Below are positions 23,038-31,615 of a stretch of 64,000 nt of DNA, one piece after another; the stretch's first letter is position 1; the number at the start of each line of letters is the position of its first letter. The stretch is taken from assembly GCF_902498785.1 (NCBI RefSeq), contig NZ_LR701492.1, positions 104,368 through 168,367 of the forward strand, given 5' to 3'. Source of the DNA: Sphingomonas sp. EC-HK361. GTDB lineage: Bacteria; Pseudomonadota; Alphaproteobacteria; Sphingomonadales; Sphingomonadaceae. The notes beneath the pieces are model-generated. The model did no database searches. It was not told the DNA's origin and saw nothing but the letters and a program-made list of their open reading frames with translations. The translations under genes and the position numbers were made by a program.

Positions 23038-24669
23038 ATGAAAGCGCTCATCACCAGCCTGTTCGCGGGCGCCGCCCTTTTCGTTACCCCAGCCGCCGCG
23101 CAGGACGCGCCACCCCCGGCCTACCCCGCAACCAAACCAAAACTGATCGTCGCGATCTCGGTGGACCAGTTTTCCGCCGATCTCTTTGCCGAATATCGCA
23201 ACCGCTACACCGATGGCTTCGCGCGTTTGTTGAACGGCGCGGTCTTTCCGTCGGGCTACCAGAGCCACGCCGCGACCGAGACGTGCCCCGGCCATTCTAC
23301 GATTTTGACCGGCATGCGCCCCGCGCACACCGGCATCGTCGCAAACAACTGGATCGAACAGGACGCGCCGCGCAAGGACAAGACGGTCTATTGCGCGGAA
23401 GATCCCAGCGTCCCCGGCACCGATCACGACCACTACACCGTCTCCGACAAGCATCTGAAGGTCCCGACGCTTGGTGAGATGATGAAGGCGGCCGATCCGC
23501 GAACCCGCGTCGTCTCGGTCGCGGGCAAGGACCGCGCCGCGGTGATGATGGGCGGCCACAAGGTGGACGAACTGTGGTGGTGGGACGGCAAGACCTATGC
23601 GAGCTATGCCGGCCGCGCGGTGCCGCCGGTCGTCCAGCGCACCCGCGATGCGGTCGCCGCACTCATCGCCAGGCCGCAGGCACCGCTGCCGCTTCCCGGC
23701 TATTGCAAGCCGCTCGATCGCGCGGTGCAGGTGGGCGACCAGACCCTCGGCACCGGGCGCTTCGCGCGCGAGGCCGGTGACGCAAAGGCGTTCCGCGCGT
23801 CACCTGCATCCGACGCCGCGGTGTTTGCGATGGCGGCGGGGCTCGTGCAGGACATGAAGCTGGGCAAGGGTCCCGCGACCGACATCATCGCGATCGGCGC
23901 GTCGGCGACCGATTATATCGGTCATGCCTATGGCAATCAGGGCACCGAGATGTGCATCCAGATGGCCGAGCTCGACCACACGCTCGGCAGCTTCTTCGCG
24001 ACGCTCGACGCGACGGGGGTGGACTATGAGGTCGTGCTGACCGCCGATCACGGTGCACACGACATGACCGAGCGCCAGCGCGAGCGCGCGATGCCGATGG
24101 AGAGCCGCGTCGATCCGGCGACCGCGATCCCCGCCGTCGCCACGCAGATCGCGGCGGACCTGAAGATCGCCGAGCCGATCATGATCGGTGCCGAGGGCGA
24201 CGTGTATCTCGCGAAGTCCCTTACGCCGGCCCAGCGGACACGCGTGCTGGCGGAGGCGAAGCGCCGCTACGCCGCCATGCCGCAGGTTGCCGCCGCGCTC
24301 ACCCGCGACGAGATCGCCGCGACGCCGATGCCGAGCGGCCCGCCCGAGACGTGGACGCTCGCCGAGCGTGCCCGTGCCTCGTTCGACCCGGCGCGATCGG
24401 GCGACCTGCTGATCCTGCTGAAGCCGCGCGTCACGCCCATCACGAAGCCCGGCCCCGGCTATGTCGAGACGCACGGCAGCCCCTGGGACTATGACCGCCG
24501 CGTGCCGATTTTGTTTTGGCGCAAGGGGCAGCCGGGGTTCGAGCAGCCGCTGTCGGTGGAAACGGTGGACATCGCCCCGACGCTCGCCGCGACGATCGGG
24601 CTCAAGGTGTCGGGGCTTGACGGGCGCTGCCTCGATCTCGATCCGGGTGCTGGGGATAGCTGTAAATAG
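23038..24669 (+). CDS. PafA/SPAP-like secreted alkaline phosphatase
   Basis: The 543-residue protein begins MKALITSLFAGAALFVTPAA with cleavage likely after AQ. The alkaline phosphatase superfamily core shows VAISVDQFSADLFAEY (metal Asp), the Thr nucleophile in ATETCPGHSTILTG (T82), NNW a little later, and EVVLTADHGAHDMTE plus GSPWDYDRRVPILFW for the other metal ligands. A Thr nucleophile and TCPGHST are features of PafA and the Sphingomonas alkaline phosphatase SPAP, which cleave phosphate mono- and diesters. Periplasmic. Divergent from the dsbD-like gene. No Pho box was recognised. A GTG at 23011 would add nine residues and is less likely. Confidence 0.88.
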   Translation: MKALITSLFAGAALFVTPAAAQDAPPPAYPATKPKLIVAISVDQFSADLFAEYRNRYTDGFARLLNGAVFPSGYQSHAATETCPGHSTILTGMRPAHTGIVANNWIEQDAPRKDKTVYCAEDPSVPGTDHDHYTVSDKHLKVPTLGEMMKAADPRTRVVSVAGKDRAAVMMGGHKVDELWWWDGKTYASYAGRAVPPVVQRTRDAVAALIARPQAPLPLPGYCKPLDRAVQVGDQTLGTGRFAREAGDAKAFRASPASDAAVFAMAAGLVQDMKLGKGPATDIIAIGASATDYIGHAYGNQGTEMCIQMAELDHTLGSFFATLDATGVDYEVVLTADHGAHDMTERQRERAMPMESRVDPATAIPAVATQIAADLKIAEPIMIGAEGDVYLAKSLTPAQRTRVLAEAKRRYAAMPQVAAALTRDEIAATPMPSGPPETWTLAERARASFDPARSGDLLILLKPRVTPITKPGPGYVETHGSPWDYDRRVPILFWRKGQPGFEQPLSVETVDIAPTLAATIGLKVSGLDGRCLDLDPGAGDSCK

Positions 24670-24673
24670 ACCT

Positions 24674-24756
24674 GTCACCCCAGCGAAGGCTGGGGTCCAT
24701 GTCTGGCTGGTGTGCCACCCGTGAGAGACATGGATCCCCGCCTTCGCGGGGATGAC
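24674..24756. repeat. GTCACCCC-type two-hairpin palindrome
   Basis: The left hairpin ACCCCAGCGAAGGCTGGGGT and right hairpin ATCCCCGCCTTCGCGGGGAT flank a spacer in which CCATGTCT pairs with AGACATGG. The ends read GTCA and TGAC. It lies between two convergent genes and the copy at 52911-53045 is nearly the same. Confidence 0.85.
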
Positions 24757-24764
24757 GATCGAAA

Positions 24765-25691
24765 CTACCGCGTCTCGTACATCCTCACACCCTTCCCCAG
24801 CGTGTTCGCTCCCACCGCCAGCGTGTCGCCCGAAAGATTCGCCACAAACGCCGGCGATCGTGTCTCCCCCGGCGCCAGGCTCGCGGAGTTCCCCTCGATC
24901 TTCAGCCCCGCGGAGGAAAATGTCCGCTTCTCCGCCGCGACGACGACGAACCCGGTCCAGTTCTCCTTGTCGCGCCCCTGGACGAAGGTATTGCGCGTGA
25001 TGATCCCCCGCGCGCCTTCAGGCAGGTCGATCATGTAATTGGTCTTGCGGCCCTGGGTATCGTCGAAGCTGTTGTCGGTGATGACGACCTGCGGCGCGCG
25101 GACCTTCACATAATGCCCGCCACGCCCGCGCTCGAACCGCGAATTGGTGATGGTCACGGTTCCTCCCAGCCCGAGATAGATGCCATGCGCGCAATCGGGC
25201 GTTTCGTCGCACTGGCCGAGGCCCGAAAAGGTCGAGTGGTCGATCGTGATCTTCTGGTTCGACGGATTCCCGCCAAGGATGCCCTCCTGGCTGTCGAGGA
25301 ACATCGAGTTGCGCACCACCAGATCGCCGATCTCGGTGCGAATGCCGGCGCCATTGCCGTCATCGACCCGCATGTTGCGGAACACGATGCCGTCGACGAC
25401 GGAACCCGATCCGCGCAGCACGAACGCCGCCTTCCCCTCGCACGTCCCCCCGTCGAAGATGACCTTGCCGGCCTCCGCCGCCTTGTAGGTGATTCGCCCG
25501 CCGGTCTGCACCGTGCAGTCGCGGTAGGTGCCGGGCGCGATCAGGATCGTCGCGGTGCGGTCGCGGATCGCGGTCACGGCATCGTCGAGATGGCTGTAAC
25601 CCTCGCCTGTCTCGGCAATGGTGAACGGCGCGCTGGTCTGGCTGGCGGCCGGGGCCGCGAACAGCAGGGCGAGAAGAACGGCGTGTCTCAT
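24765..25691 (-). CDS. Secreted right-handed beta-helix protein
   Basis: The 308-residue protein starts MRHAVLLALLFAAPAASQTS, a signal peptide. The rest shows the repeating short beta-strand pattern of a parallel beta-helix (for example IDHSTFSGLGQ, TITNSRFERGRGG, VITDNSFDDTQGR, ITRNTFVQGRD), with each turn of about 22 residues. Such proteins include pectate lyase-like enzymes and periplasmic binding or cell-surface proteins; no catalytic set could be assigned. The start at 25691 rather than upstream is set by the signal peptide. It is convergent with the phosphatase. Substrate unknown. Confidence 0.8.
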   Translation of the reverse strand: MRHAVLLALLFAAPAASQTSAPFTIAETGEGYSHLDDAVTAIRDRTATILIAPGTYRDCTVQTGGRITYKAAEAGKVIFDGGTCEGKAAFVLRGSGSVVDGIVFRNMRVDDGNGAGIRTEIGDLVVRNSMFLDSQEGILGGNPSNQKITIDHSTFSGLGQCDETPDCAHGIYLGLGGTVTITNSRFERGRGGHYVKVRAPQVVITDNSFDDTQGRKTNYMIDLPEGARGIITRNTFVQGRDKENWTGFVVVAAEKRTFSSAGLKIEGNSASLAPGETRSPAFVANLSGDTLAVGANTLGKGVRMYETR

Positions 25692-25852
25692 GCGCCATCT
25701 GTAATCGGGCACGCCGCACGCGTCATCGGCACACGCGCCCGCGCACCGTATCGCCGCGGGACAGTCCCGTTTCGCCTTGCAACGAATCCGGGAGCAGGCG
25801 CATGATCGGCGGCGATACCCGATCTTCGAATCGACCGCTGGAGAGTGAGGCC

Positions 25853-27277
25853 ATGAAGAGCTACCTGAAGCACTATATCGACGGCGCCTGGGTCGATAGC
25901 GAGGGCGGCACGCGCCATCAGGTCATCGATCCTTCGACCGAGCAACCCGTCAGCGAGATCACCCTAGGCACCGCCGCCGACGTGGACAAGGCCGTCGCCG
26001 CCGCAAGGCGCGCGTTCGAAAGATGGTCGCAATCGAGCGTCGCGGACCGCCAGGCGCTGCTCGGCCGGATCATCGAGGAATACAAGGCGCGCATCCCCGA
26101 TCTCGCCAAGGCGATGAGCGAGGAAATGGGCGCCCCGATGGCGCTGGCCAGCGCCGCGCAGGCGCCCACCGGCCTCGCCCATTTCGCCGCCACGCTGAAG
26201 GCGCTCGGCGAGTTCCGTTTCGAGGAACAGGTCGGCCGCGCGACGGTCGTCCACGAACCGCTCGGCGTCGTCGCGATGATCACGCCCTGGAACTGGCCGC
26301 TCAACCAGATTTGCGCAAAGGTCGCACCCGCGCTCGCTGCGGGCGACACGATGATTCTGAAGCCATCCGAGGAAGCGCCGGGCTGCGCGGTGATCCTCGC
26401 CGAGATTCTCGACAAGGCGGGTGTGCCGGCAGGCGTGTTCAACCTCGTCAACGGCGACGGACTGGGTGTCGGCGCGGCGCTCAGCAGCCACCGCGATGTC
26501 GATATGGTGAGCTTCACCGGATCGACCCGCGCGGGAATCGCGATCGCGCAGGCCGCAGCGACGACGGTGAAGCGCGTCCATCAGGAGCTCGGCGGCAAGG
26601 CGGCGAACCTAGTCCTGGAAGGCGCGGACCTAAAGGCGGTGTTGCCGCCCACGGTGGCCGGCGTGCTCGCCAATTCCGGCCAGAGCTGCATCGCCCCCAC
26701 CCGCCTGCTCGTCCACGAAAGCCAGGTCGCCGAAGCGACCGCGATCGTGAAATCGATGATGGAGCAGACCCTCGTGGGCGACCCCTCCGAAGTCGGCGCG
26801 CATATCGGCCCGGTCGTCAACAAGGCGCAATATGAGAAAATCCAGGGCCTCATCCAGTCCGCGATCGACGAGGGCGCGACCTTGGTGACGGGTGGCCCCG
26901 GTCGCCCAGATGGTCGCAACGCCGGCTTCTACATCCAGCCGACGCTCTTCACCGACGTGACGCCCGAAATGCGGATCGCACGCGAAGAGACGTTCGGCCC
27001 CGTCGCGACGATCACGGCCTATGCCGATCAGGACGAGGGCATTCGCATCGCCAACGCGACCGAATATGGGCTTTCGGCCACGATCTCCGGCGACCCCGCA
27101 AAGGCCGCCACGGTCGCGCCGAAACTGCGCGCCGGGCTGGTCACGATCAATTCGTGGAGCCCCGATATCGCCGCCCCGTTCGGCGGCTACAAGCAGTCGG
27201 GCAACGGCCGCGAGAACGGCAAATACGGCCTCACCGACTTCATGGAAGTGAAGACGGTGGTCGGCTTGCCCGCTTGA
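25853..27277 (+). CDS. Aldehyde dehydrogenase (NAD(P)-dependent)
   Basis: The 474-residue enzyme oxidises aldehydes to carboxylic acids. ATG 25853 has GGAGAGTGAGG upstream. Visible motifs are the NAD-binding stretch VAMITPWNWPLNQICAKVAPAL, FTGSTRAG, the general base Glu in QELGGKAANLVLEG and the nucleophile Cys in NSGQSCIAPTRLLV (about residue 279). The C-terminal PFGGYKQSGNGRENGKYGL is typical. Substrate is not determined, and its partner may be the oxidoreductase 16 bp downstream, probably cotranscribed. The divergent side faces the beta-helix gene. Confidence 0.9.
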   Translation: MKSYLKHYIDGAWVDSEGGTRHQVIDPSTEQPVSEITLGTAADVDKAVAAARRAFERWSQSSVADRQALLGRIIEEYKARIPDLAKAMSEEMGAPMALASAAQAPTGLAHFAATLKALGEFRFEEQVGRATVVHEPLGVVAMITPWNWPLNQICAKVAPALAAGDTMILKPSEEAPGCAVILAEILDKAGVPAGVFNLVNGDGLGVGAALSSHRDVDMVSFTGSTRAGIAIAQAAATTVKRVHQELGGKAANLVLEGADLKAVLPPTVAGVLANSGQSCIAPTRLLVHESQVAEATAIVKSMMEQTLVGDPSEVGAHIGPVVNKAQYEKIQGLIQSAIDEGATLVTGGPGRPDGRNAGFYIQPTLFTDVTPEMRIAREETFGPVATITAYADQDEGIRIANATEYGLSATISGDPAKAATVAPKLRAGLVTINSWSPDIAAPFGGYKQSGNGRENGKYGLTDFMEVKTVVGLPA

Positions 27278-27293
27278 TCGGAGGAGATCGACG

Positions 27294-28445
27294 ATGGCGC
27301 GCGATTTCGACATCATCGTCTACGGCGCAACGGGATTCACCGGTCGCCTCGTGGCGGAGTATCTGGTGCAGACCGGCGCCACGCGCTGGGCGATGGCCGG
27401 CAGATCGCCGTCGAAGCTCGGGGAGGTGCGCGACAGCATCGGCGCGCCGACGGACACGCCGCTCGTCACCGCCAATGCCGACGACCCGGCAAGTCTCAAA
27501 GCGATGGCGGAGCGCGCGAGCGTCATCCTCACCACCGTCGGGCCGTATCAGCTCTACGGCAGCGATCTGGTCGCGGCCTGCGCGGCGACGGGCACCGCCT
27601 ATGTCGATCTGTGCGGCGAACCGGCCTGGATGCGGGGGATGATCGACGCGCACGAGAGTGCGGCGAAAGCGAGCGGCGCACGAATCGTGTTTTCTTGCGG
27701 GTTCGATTCGATCCCCTTCGATCTCGGCGTCCTGACGCTTCAGGAAGCGGCGATGGCTCGCTTCCGCCAGCCATGCCCGCGCGTGAAGGGCCGGGTGCGC
27801 ACCATGAAGGGCGGCTTTTCGGGCGGCACCGCGGCCAGCCTCAAGGCGACGCTCGCCGCGGCGGCGCGCGATCCCTCGCTCCTCAAGCTGCTCGCCAGCC
27901 CGTTCGCGCTGACCCCCGGCTTTTCCGGCCCGCACCAGCCCGCGGGCCTGCTGCCCGAATACGACCCGTCGCTCGGCGCGTGGGTCGCACCGTTCATCAT
28001 GGCGCCGATCAACACCAAGAACGTCCACCGCACGAATTTCCTGACCGGCCACCGCTACGGCACCGATTTCGTCTATGACGAAATGATGGTCGCTCCCGGC
28101 CTTGGCGACATGGGCAAGGCGGCAGCAGAGGCGATCGCCAGGATCAACCCGCTCGCCTCCGACAAGGGACCAAAGCCCGGCGAAGGCCCTTCGAAGGAAG
28201 AGCGCGATACCGGCCATTACGACATTCTGTTCGCCGGGCTCATGCCCAATGGCGACCGGATCGACTGCGTCGTCACCGGCGACCGGGATCCCGGCTATGG
28301 CTCCACCAGCAAGATGATCGCGGAAACCGCGCTGTGCCTCGTCGAAAGCGAAGGCGATGGCGGTATCTGGACCCCCGGCGCGCTGCTCGGCGCAAAGCTG
28401 CGCGACCGGCTTCAGGCGAAGGCAGGGCTGACGTTCACGGTCTGA
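27294..28445 (+). CDS. Saccharopine dehydrogenase-family oxidoreductase
   Basis: The 383-residue protein starts MARDFDIIVYGATGFTGRLVA, a Rossmann fold with GATGFTG for NADP, and continues with AGRSPSKLGEVRD and LTTVGPYQLYGSDLVAACAATG, CGFDSIPFDLGV: the set found in saccharopine-dehydrogenase-like proteins and trans-acting enoyl reductases. Not a lysine pathway enzyme by this evidence. The gene follows the aldehyde dehydrogenase by 16 bp with GGAGGAGA-like sequence before the ATG, so they likely form an operon handling the same or related carbonyl metabolites. True substrate unknown. Confidence 0.85.
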   Translation: MARDFDIIVYGATGFTGRLVAEYLVQTGATRWAMAGRSPSKLGEVRDSIGAPTDTPLVTANADDPASLKAMAERASVILTTVGPYQLYGSDLVAACAATGTAYVDLCGEPAWMRGMIDAHESAAKASGARIVFSCGFDSIPFDLGVLTLQEAAMARFRQPCPRVKGRVRTMKGGFSGGTAASLKATLAAAARDPSLLKLLASPFALTPGFSGPHQPAGLLPEYDPSLGAWVAPFIMAPINTKNVHRTNFLTGHRYGTDFVYDEMMVAPGLGDMGKAAAEAIARINPLASDKGPKPGEGPSKEERDTGHYDILFAGLMPNGDRIDCVVTGDRDPGYGSTSKMIAETALCLVESEGDGGIWTPGALLGAKLRDRLQAKAGLTFTV

Positions 28446-28491
28446 GGACCCCGCATTCGGCAAGCTGAGGGCCAAATGCCCCTGACCGTTC

Positions 28492-28560
28492 GTGTCGAGC
28501 GCAGTCGAGACACCGGGCGAAACTTTTGCGTTCCCTTCCCCGACTTCGCTCGAAACAATC
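28492..28560. repeat. Dispersed short repeat region
   Basis: The stretch GTGTCGAGCGCAGTCGAGACAC is an imperfect palindrome, followed by TTCCCTTCCCCGACTTCGCTCG; sequences of this form are common in sphingomonad spacers. It lies after the saccharopine-family gene and before the end of the small membrane protein gene. Confidence 0.45.
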
Positions 28561-28574
28561 GGAATCGGGTCGCC

Positions 28575-28877
28575 CTATCCCGCGAACAGCGCCGCGGTCG
28601 CAGCAGCGAGCGTCGCGCCCAGCACCGCCAGCCCCGCGCGCCGGCGGCGCTTGCGGGTCGCCTCCTCATAGGCCGGAATGTCGAGGTAAAACTGCCCCGG
28701 CCGCGTTTCGTGGATGACGCCCGCATCCACCATCCGTTCGAACTGTCGCCGGCGAACGCGCCGATCGGCCACGAAACCGACAGCCTTGTCGGGCGTGACC
28801 GCGTCATGCGCCATGAAGTGCGAGACGACATCCCGCCTGGCCTTCGCCACTACCGCCGCCGCTGCCGTCGCCATCAC
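28575..28877 (-). CDS. 100-residue tail-anchored protein, paralogue A
   Basis: A helical N-terminal region (about residues 15-75) contains VVSHFMAHDAVTPDKAVGFV and VDAGVIHETRPGQFYLDIPAY, and the C-terminus is a transmembrane helix (AGLAVLGATLAAATAALF) after an RKRRRR basic patch. The protein has a cytoplasmic domain and a C-terminal membrane anchor. Its neighbour at 28915-29217 aligns along most of its length, so the two are tandem duplicates. Start codon MMATAAAA is preceded by an AGGGACGG-like sequence. I know no named family. Confidence 0.7.
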   Translation of the reverse strand: MMATAAAAVVAKARRDVVSHFMAHDAVTPDKAVGFVADRRVRRRQFERMVDAGVIHETRPGQFYLDIPAYEEATRKRRRRAGLAVLGATLAAATAALFAG

Positions 28878-28914
28878 CGTCCCTCGTGTGTTACAAAGGC
28901 GATACAGTAAGGCG

Positions 28915-29217
28915 TCAGCCGCGGTAGAACAAGACCGCGATTGCCGCGATCAGCACCGAAATGGCGATACCGATCATCGCACGCGTCTGCGCCCGCCGCG
29001 TTTCGGCCGCCGCATGGCGATCGAGATCGAACCAGAGCTTGCGCGCTGGCGTCGCGCGGACCACGCCGTCCGCAACCAGCGCTGCCAGCGCCTTGGCCTC
29101 GGCGGGATTACGCGGCACGAAATCGATCGCATCGTCGGGGCCGATTGCGTGACGATCCATGAAATACGGCGCGATCGTTCCGCGAACGCGGTGCGGGCGC
29201 AGATGGGCGTCGCTCAT
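28915..29217 (-). CDS. 100-residue tail-anchored protein, paralogue B
   Basis: The protein has the same plan as its neighbour at 28575-28877: PYFMDRHAIGPDDAIDFVPRN matches the HFMAHDAVTPDKAVGFV block, VADGVVRATPARKLWFDLDRHA follows, then a C-terminal transmembrane helix (IGIAISVLIAAIAVLFY). Its ATG overlaps the rnr stop as ATGA, so it is in an operon with rnr, and the second paralogue follows 37 bp downstream. Function unknown. The domain resembles a compact winged-helix-like arrangement but I would not assign it. Confidence 0.7.
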   Translation of the reverse strand: MSDAHLRPHRVRGTIAPYFMDRHAIGPDDAIDFVPRNPAEAKALAALVADGVVRATPARKLWFDLDRHAAAETRRAQTRAMIGIAISVLIAAIAVLFYRG

Positions 29218-31535
29218 CGCCGCTTCCTGCCTTGATGGCGGATGTTCGCGGGCCGGCCGCGCCGCTTGATCTCGCGGGCCGGCCGATTGCCGCGCTGGGG
29301 CGCCGCTGCCCGCTTCCCTTCCGGCATTTCGAAGCGCAGCGCGCCCGACACCGGGTTCGACTCGGCAAGCCGCAGCGGCAGCGTCTGGCCGAGCGCATAG
29401 GTCTCCCCGCTCGTCTCCCCCACCAGCGTCCGCGCCGCCTCGTCGAAGAGGAAATATTCGCCGCCCAGATCACGCACCGGCATCAGCCCGTCGCCGCCGA
29501 TTCCTGCAACGGTTGCGAAGAAGCCGAAATTGGTGACGCCGGTGATCCGTGTCTCGACGATTTCGCCCACGCGATCGGCGAGGAAGGCGGCGACATAGCG
29601 ATCGATCGTATCGCGCTCCGCCTCCATCGCGCGGCGCTCGAGCTGGCTGATCGACGTGCCGATCTGGTCCATCCCCGCCGCCTCGCTTTCGGTCAACCCG
29701 CCGGGGCCGAGCTTGTAGGCGGCGACCAGCGATCGGTGCACAAGCAGATCGGCGTAGCGGCGAATCGGCGAAGTGAAATGCGCGTAGCTGCCGAGCGACA
29801 GGCCGAAATGCCCGTGATTTTCGGGGCCATAATAGGCCTGTGTCTGCGTGCGCAGCACCTGCTCCATCACCTGCGGGCGGAAATCCGCATCACCGATCCG
29901 GTCGAGGATCCGGTTGAAGGTCGCCGGCTTGACGACCTGGCCGAGCGCAAAGGGCACATCGAACGTGTCGAGATAGTCCTTGAGCGCAACGAGCTTCTCG
30001 CGGCTCGGCGGCTCGTGATCGCGGTACATGACCGGCGCCTTCCTGGCCTCCAGCGCCTTCGCCGCCGCAACATTGGCGGCGATCATGTAATCCTCGATCA
30101 GCCGCATCGAATCGAGCCGCTCGCGCGGGGCGACCGACAGGATGCGCCCCTTCTCATCAAGCACGACGCGGCGTTCGGGGAGGTCGAGGTTCAAGGGCTC
30201 GCGCGCGTCGCGCGCCTTCGCCAGCGCGGCCCAGCAGCCCCAGAGGGGTTGGAGGGCCTTTAGAACCTCCCCGGAACGGGGAGGGGGACCGTCCGCAGGA
30301 CGGTGGAGGGGGGCTTCCGCCAGCGTATCGTTTGTGGCTGGTCCCCCTCCACCAGCTTCGCTGGTCCCCCTCCCCGTGCCGGGGAGGAATTGATCGGCGA
30401 CCGCCTGCGCATCCTCATACGCGATATTCGCCGCGATCCGCACCACCGCGCGAGTGAACCGCCATGATTTTAGCGTCCCATTCGCCGCAACCTGGAGATG
30501 ACACGCCAGCGCCGCGCGGTCCTCCCCCGCCTTCAGCGAGCACACCTCCGCCGACAGGATCTCAGGCAGCATCGGCACGACGCGGTCGGGGAAATAGACG
30601 CTGTTGCCGCGCCGCCGTGCTTCGCGGTCGAGCGCAGAGCCGGGGCGCACGTAAAAGGATACGTCGGCGATCGCGACCACAGCCTTCCATCCGCCGGGAT
30701 TGCCCGGATCGTCGTCGGGCGCGGCCCACACCGCATCGTCATGGTCGCGCGCATCGGCGGGATCGATCGCGACGATCGGCAGATGCGTCAGGTCCTCGCG
30801 CTCCTCACCAAGCGACTGCTTCGCAATGCGCTCCGCCTCGTCGAGCGCATCCTGCGAGAACGCATCGGGAATCCCGAGCTTGTGTATCGCGATCAGCGAG
30901 AAGCTGCGCGGCGCGAACGGATCGCCCAATCGCTGCAAGACCCGCACCGTGATCCGCGGCGGACGCCCGGCCATTTCCGCAAGCACGAGGTCGCCCGCCT
31001 CGGCATCGCCGGTGTCGGACACTGCGAACTCGCGCCGCTCCTTCTTCTCGACGCCCGTGAGCCAGTACCGGTCGCCCTCGCGGCGCAGCACGCCGAGTAT
31101 CTGTTCCGAACTGGCAGCCAGCACCTTCATCGGATGCGCGATCCAGCCGTTTCCCGCTTCCTCCGTCCGCGCGAGAACCCGCGCTCCGATCGCCAACGCA
31201 CCACGCTTGCGCTCGCGCACGCGCAGCCGCGGCGCCGGCACCTCGGCGTCCCAGCGTTCCGGCGCCGCCCACACATTGCCGCCGTCATCGACATCGACGA
31301 TCCGAAGCACGGTGACCTTCGGCAACCCGCCCATCTTGTGGAAGGCGCGGCCCGGGGCGCTGTCGATCAGCCCCTCGTCCGCCATGTCCTTCAGCAGCGC
31401 CTTCAGCGCAATCTTGTCCTGCGCGGTGAGCGCGAAGGCGCGCGCGATCTCGCGCTTGCCCGCGGGCGTGTCGGACGTCTCGATGAAGTCGAGGATTTGC
31501 TGGCGGGTGGGAAGCCCCGGTCTGGCTTTGCGCAT
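29214..31535 (-). CDS. rnr: Ribonuclease R
   Basis: The 773-residue 3'-5' exoribonuclease degrades structured RNA and takes part in RNA quality control. An N-terminal helix-turn-helix/cold-shock region (MRKARPGLPTRQQILDFIET) precedes the RNB domain with intact VAIDPADARDHDDAVW, then YAHFTSPIRRYADLLVHRSL, and a C-terminal S1 domain plus basic tail (GKRAAAPQRGNRPAREIKRRG region). About 43 residues near positions 382-424 (QFLPGTGRGTSEAGGGG and following) derive from a palindromic repeat inserted in frame. It is followed by the small paralogous membrane proteins with an ATGA overlap. The start at 31535 matches the family N-terminus. Confidence 0.93.
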   Translation of the reverse strand: MRKARPGLPTRQQILDFIETSDTPAGKREIARAFALTAQDKIALKALLKDMADEGLIDSAPGRAFHKMGGLPKVTVLRIVDVDDGGNVWAAPERWDAEVPAPRLRVRERKRGALAIGARVLARTEEAGNGWIAHPMKVLAASSEQILGVLRREGDRYWLTGVEKKERREFAVSDTGDAEAGDLVLAEMAGRPPRITVRVLQRLGDPFAPRSFSLIAIHKLGIPDAFSQDALDEAERIAKQSLGEEREDLTHLPIVAIDPADARDHDDAVWAAPDDDPGNPGGWKAVVAIADVSFYVRPGSALDREARRRGNSVYFPDRVVPMLPEILSAEVCSLKAGEDRAALACHLQVAANGTLKSWRFTRAVVRIAANIAYEDAQAVADQFLPGTGRGTSEAGGGGPATNDTLAEAPLHRPADGPPPRSGEVLKALQPLWGCWAALAKARDAREPLNLDLPERRVVLDEKGRILSVAPRERLDSMRLIEDYMIAANVAAAKALEARKAPVMYRDHEPPSREKLVALKDYLDTFDVPFALGQVVKPATFNRILDRIGDADFRPQVMEQVLRTQTQAYYGPENHGHFGLSLGSYAHFTSPIRRYADLLVHRSLVAAYKLGPGGLTESEAAGMDQIGTSISQLERRAMEAERDTIDRYVAAFLADRVGEIVETRITGVTNFGFFATVAGIGGDGLMPVRDLGGEYFLFDEAARTLVGETSGETYALGQTLPLRLAESNPVSGALRFEMPEGKRAAAPQRGNRPAREIKRRGRPANIRHQGRKRR
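30266..30388. repeat. Palindromic repeat pair inside rnr
   Basis: CCTCCCCGGAACGGGGAGGGGGACC on the left returns inverted on the right as GGTCCCCCTCCCCGTGCCGGGGAGG in essence; each half also has a small second hairpin (CCGTCCGCAGGACGG; CCAGCTTCGCTGG). This is a head-to-head pair of one element, about 123 bp, inside the coding region and without a frameshift. Confidence 0.85.
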
Positions 31536-31615
31536 GTCCCTTCCGGGATAGGGCCTCCATGCGGCCACGTCACGCGGCTTCAATCCGCGCCCGTCTGCGT
31601 TTAGAAGAACGAACC

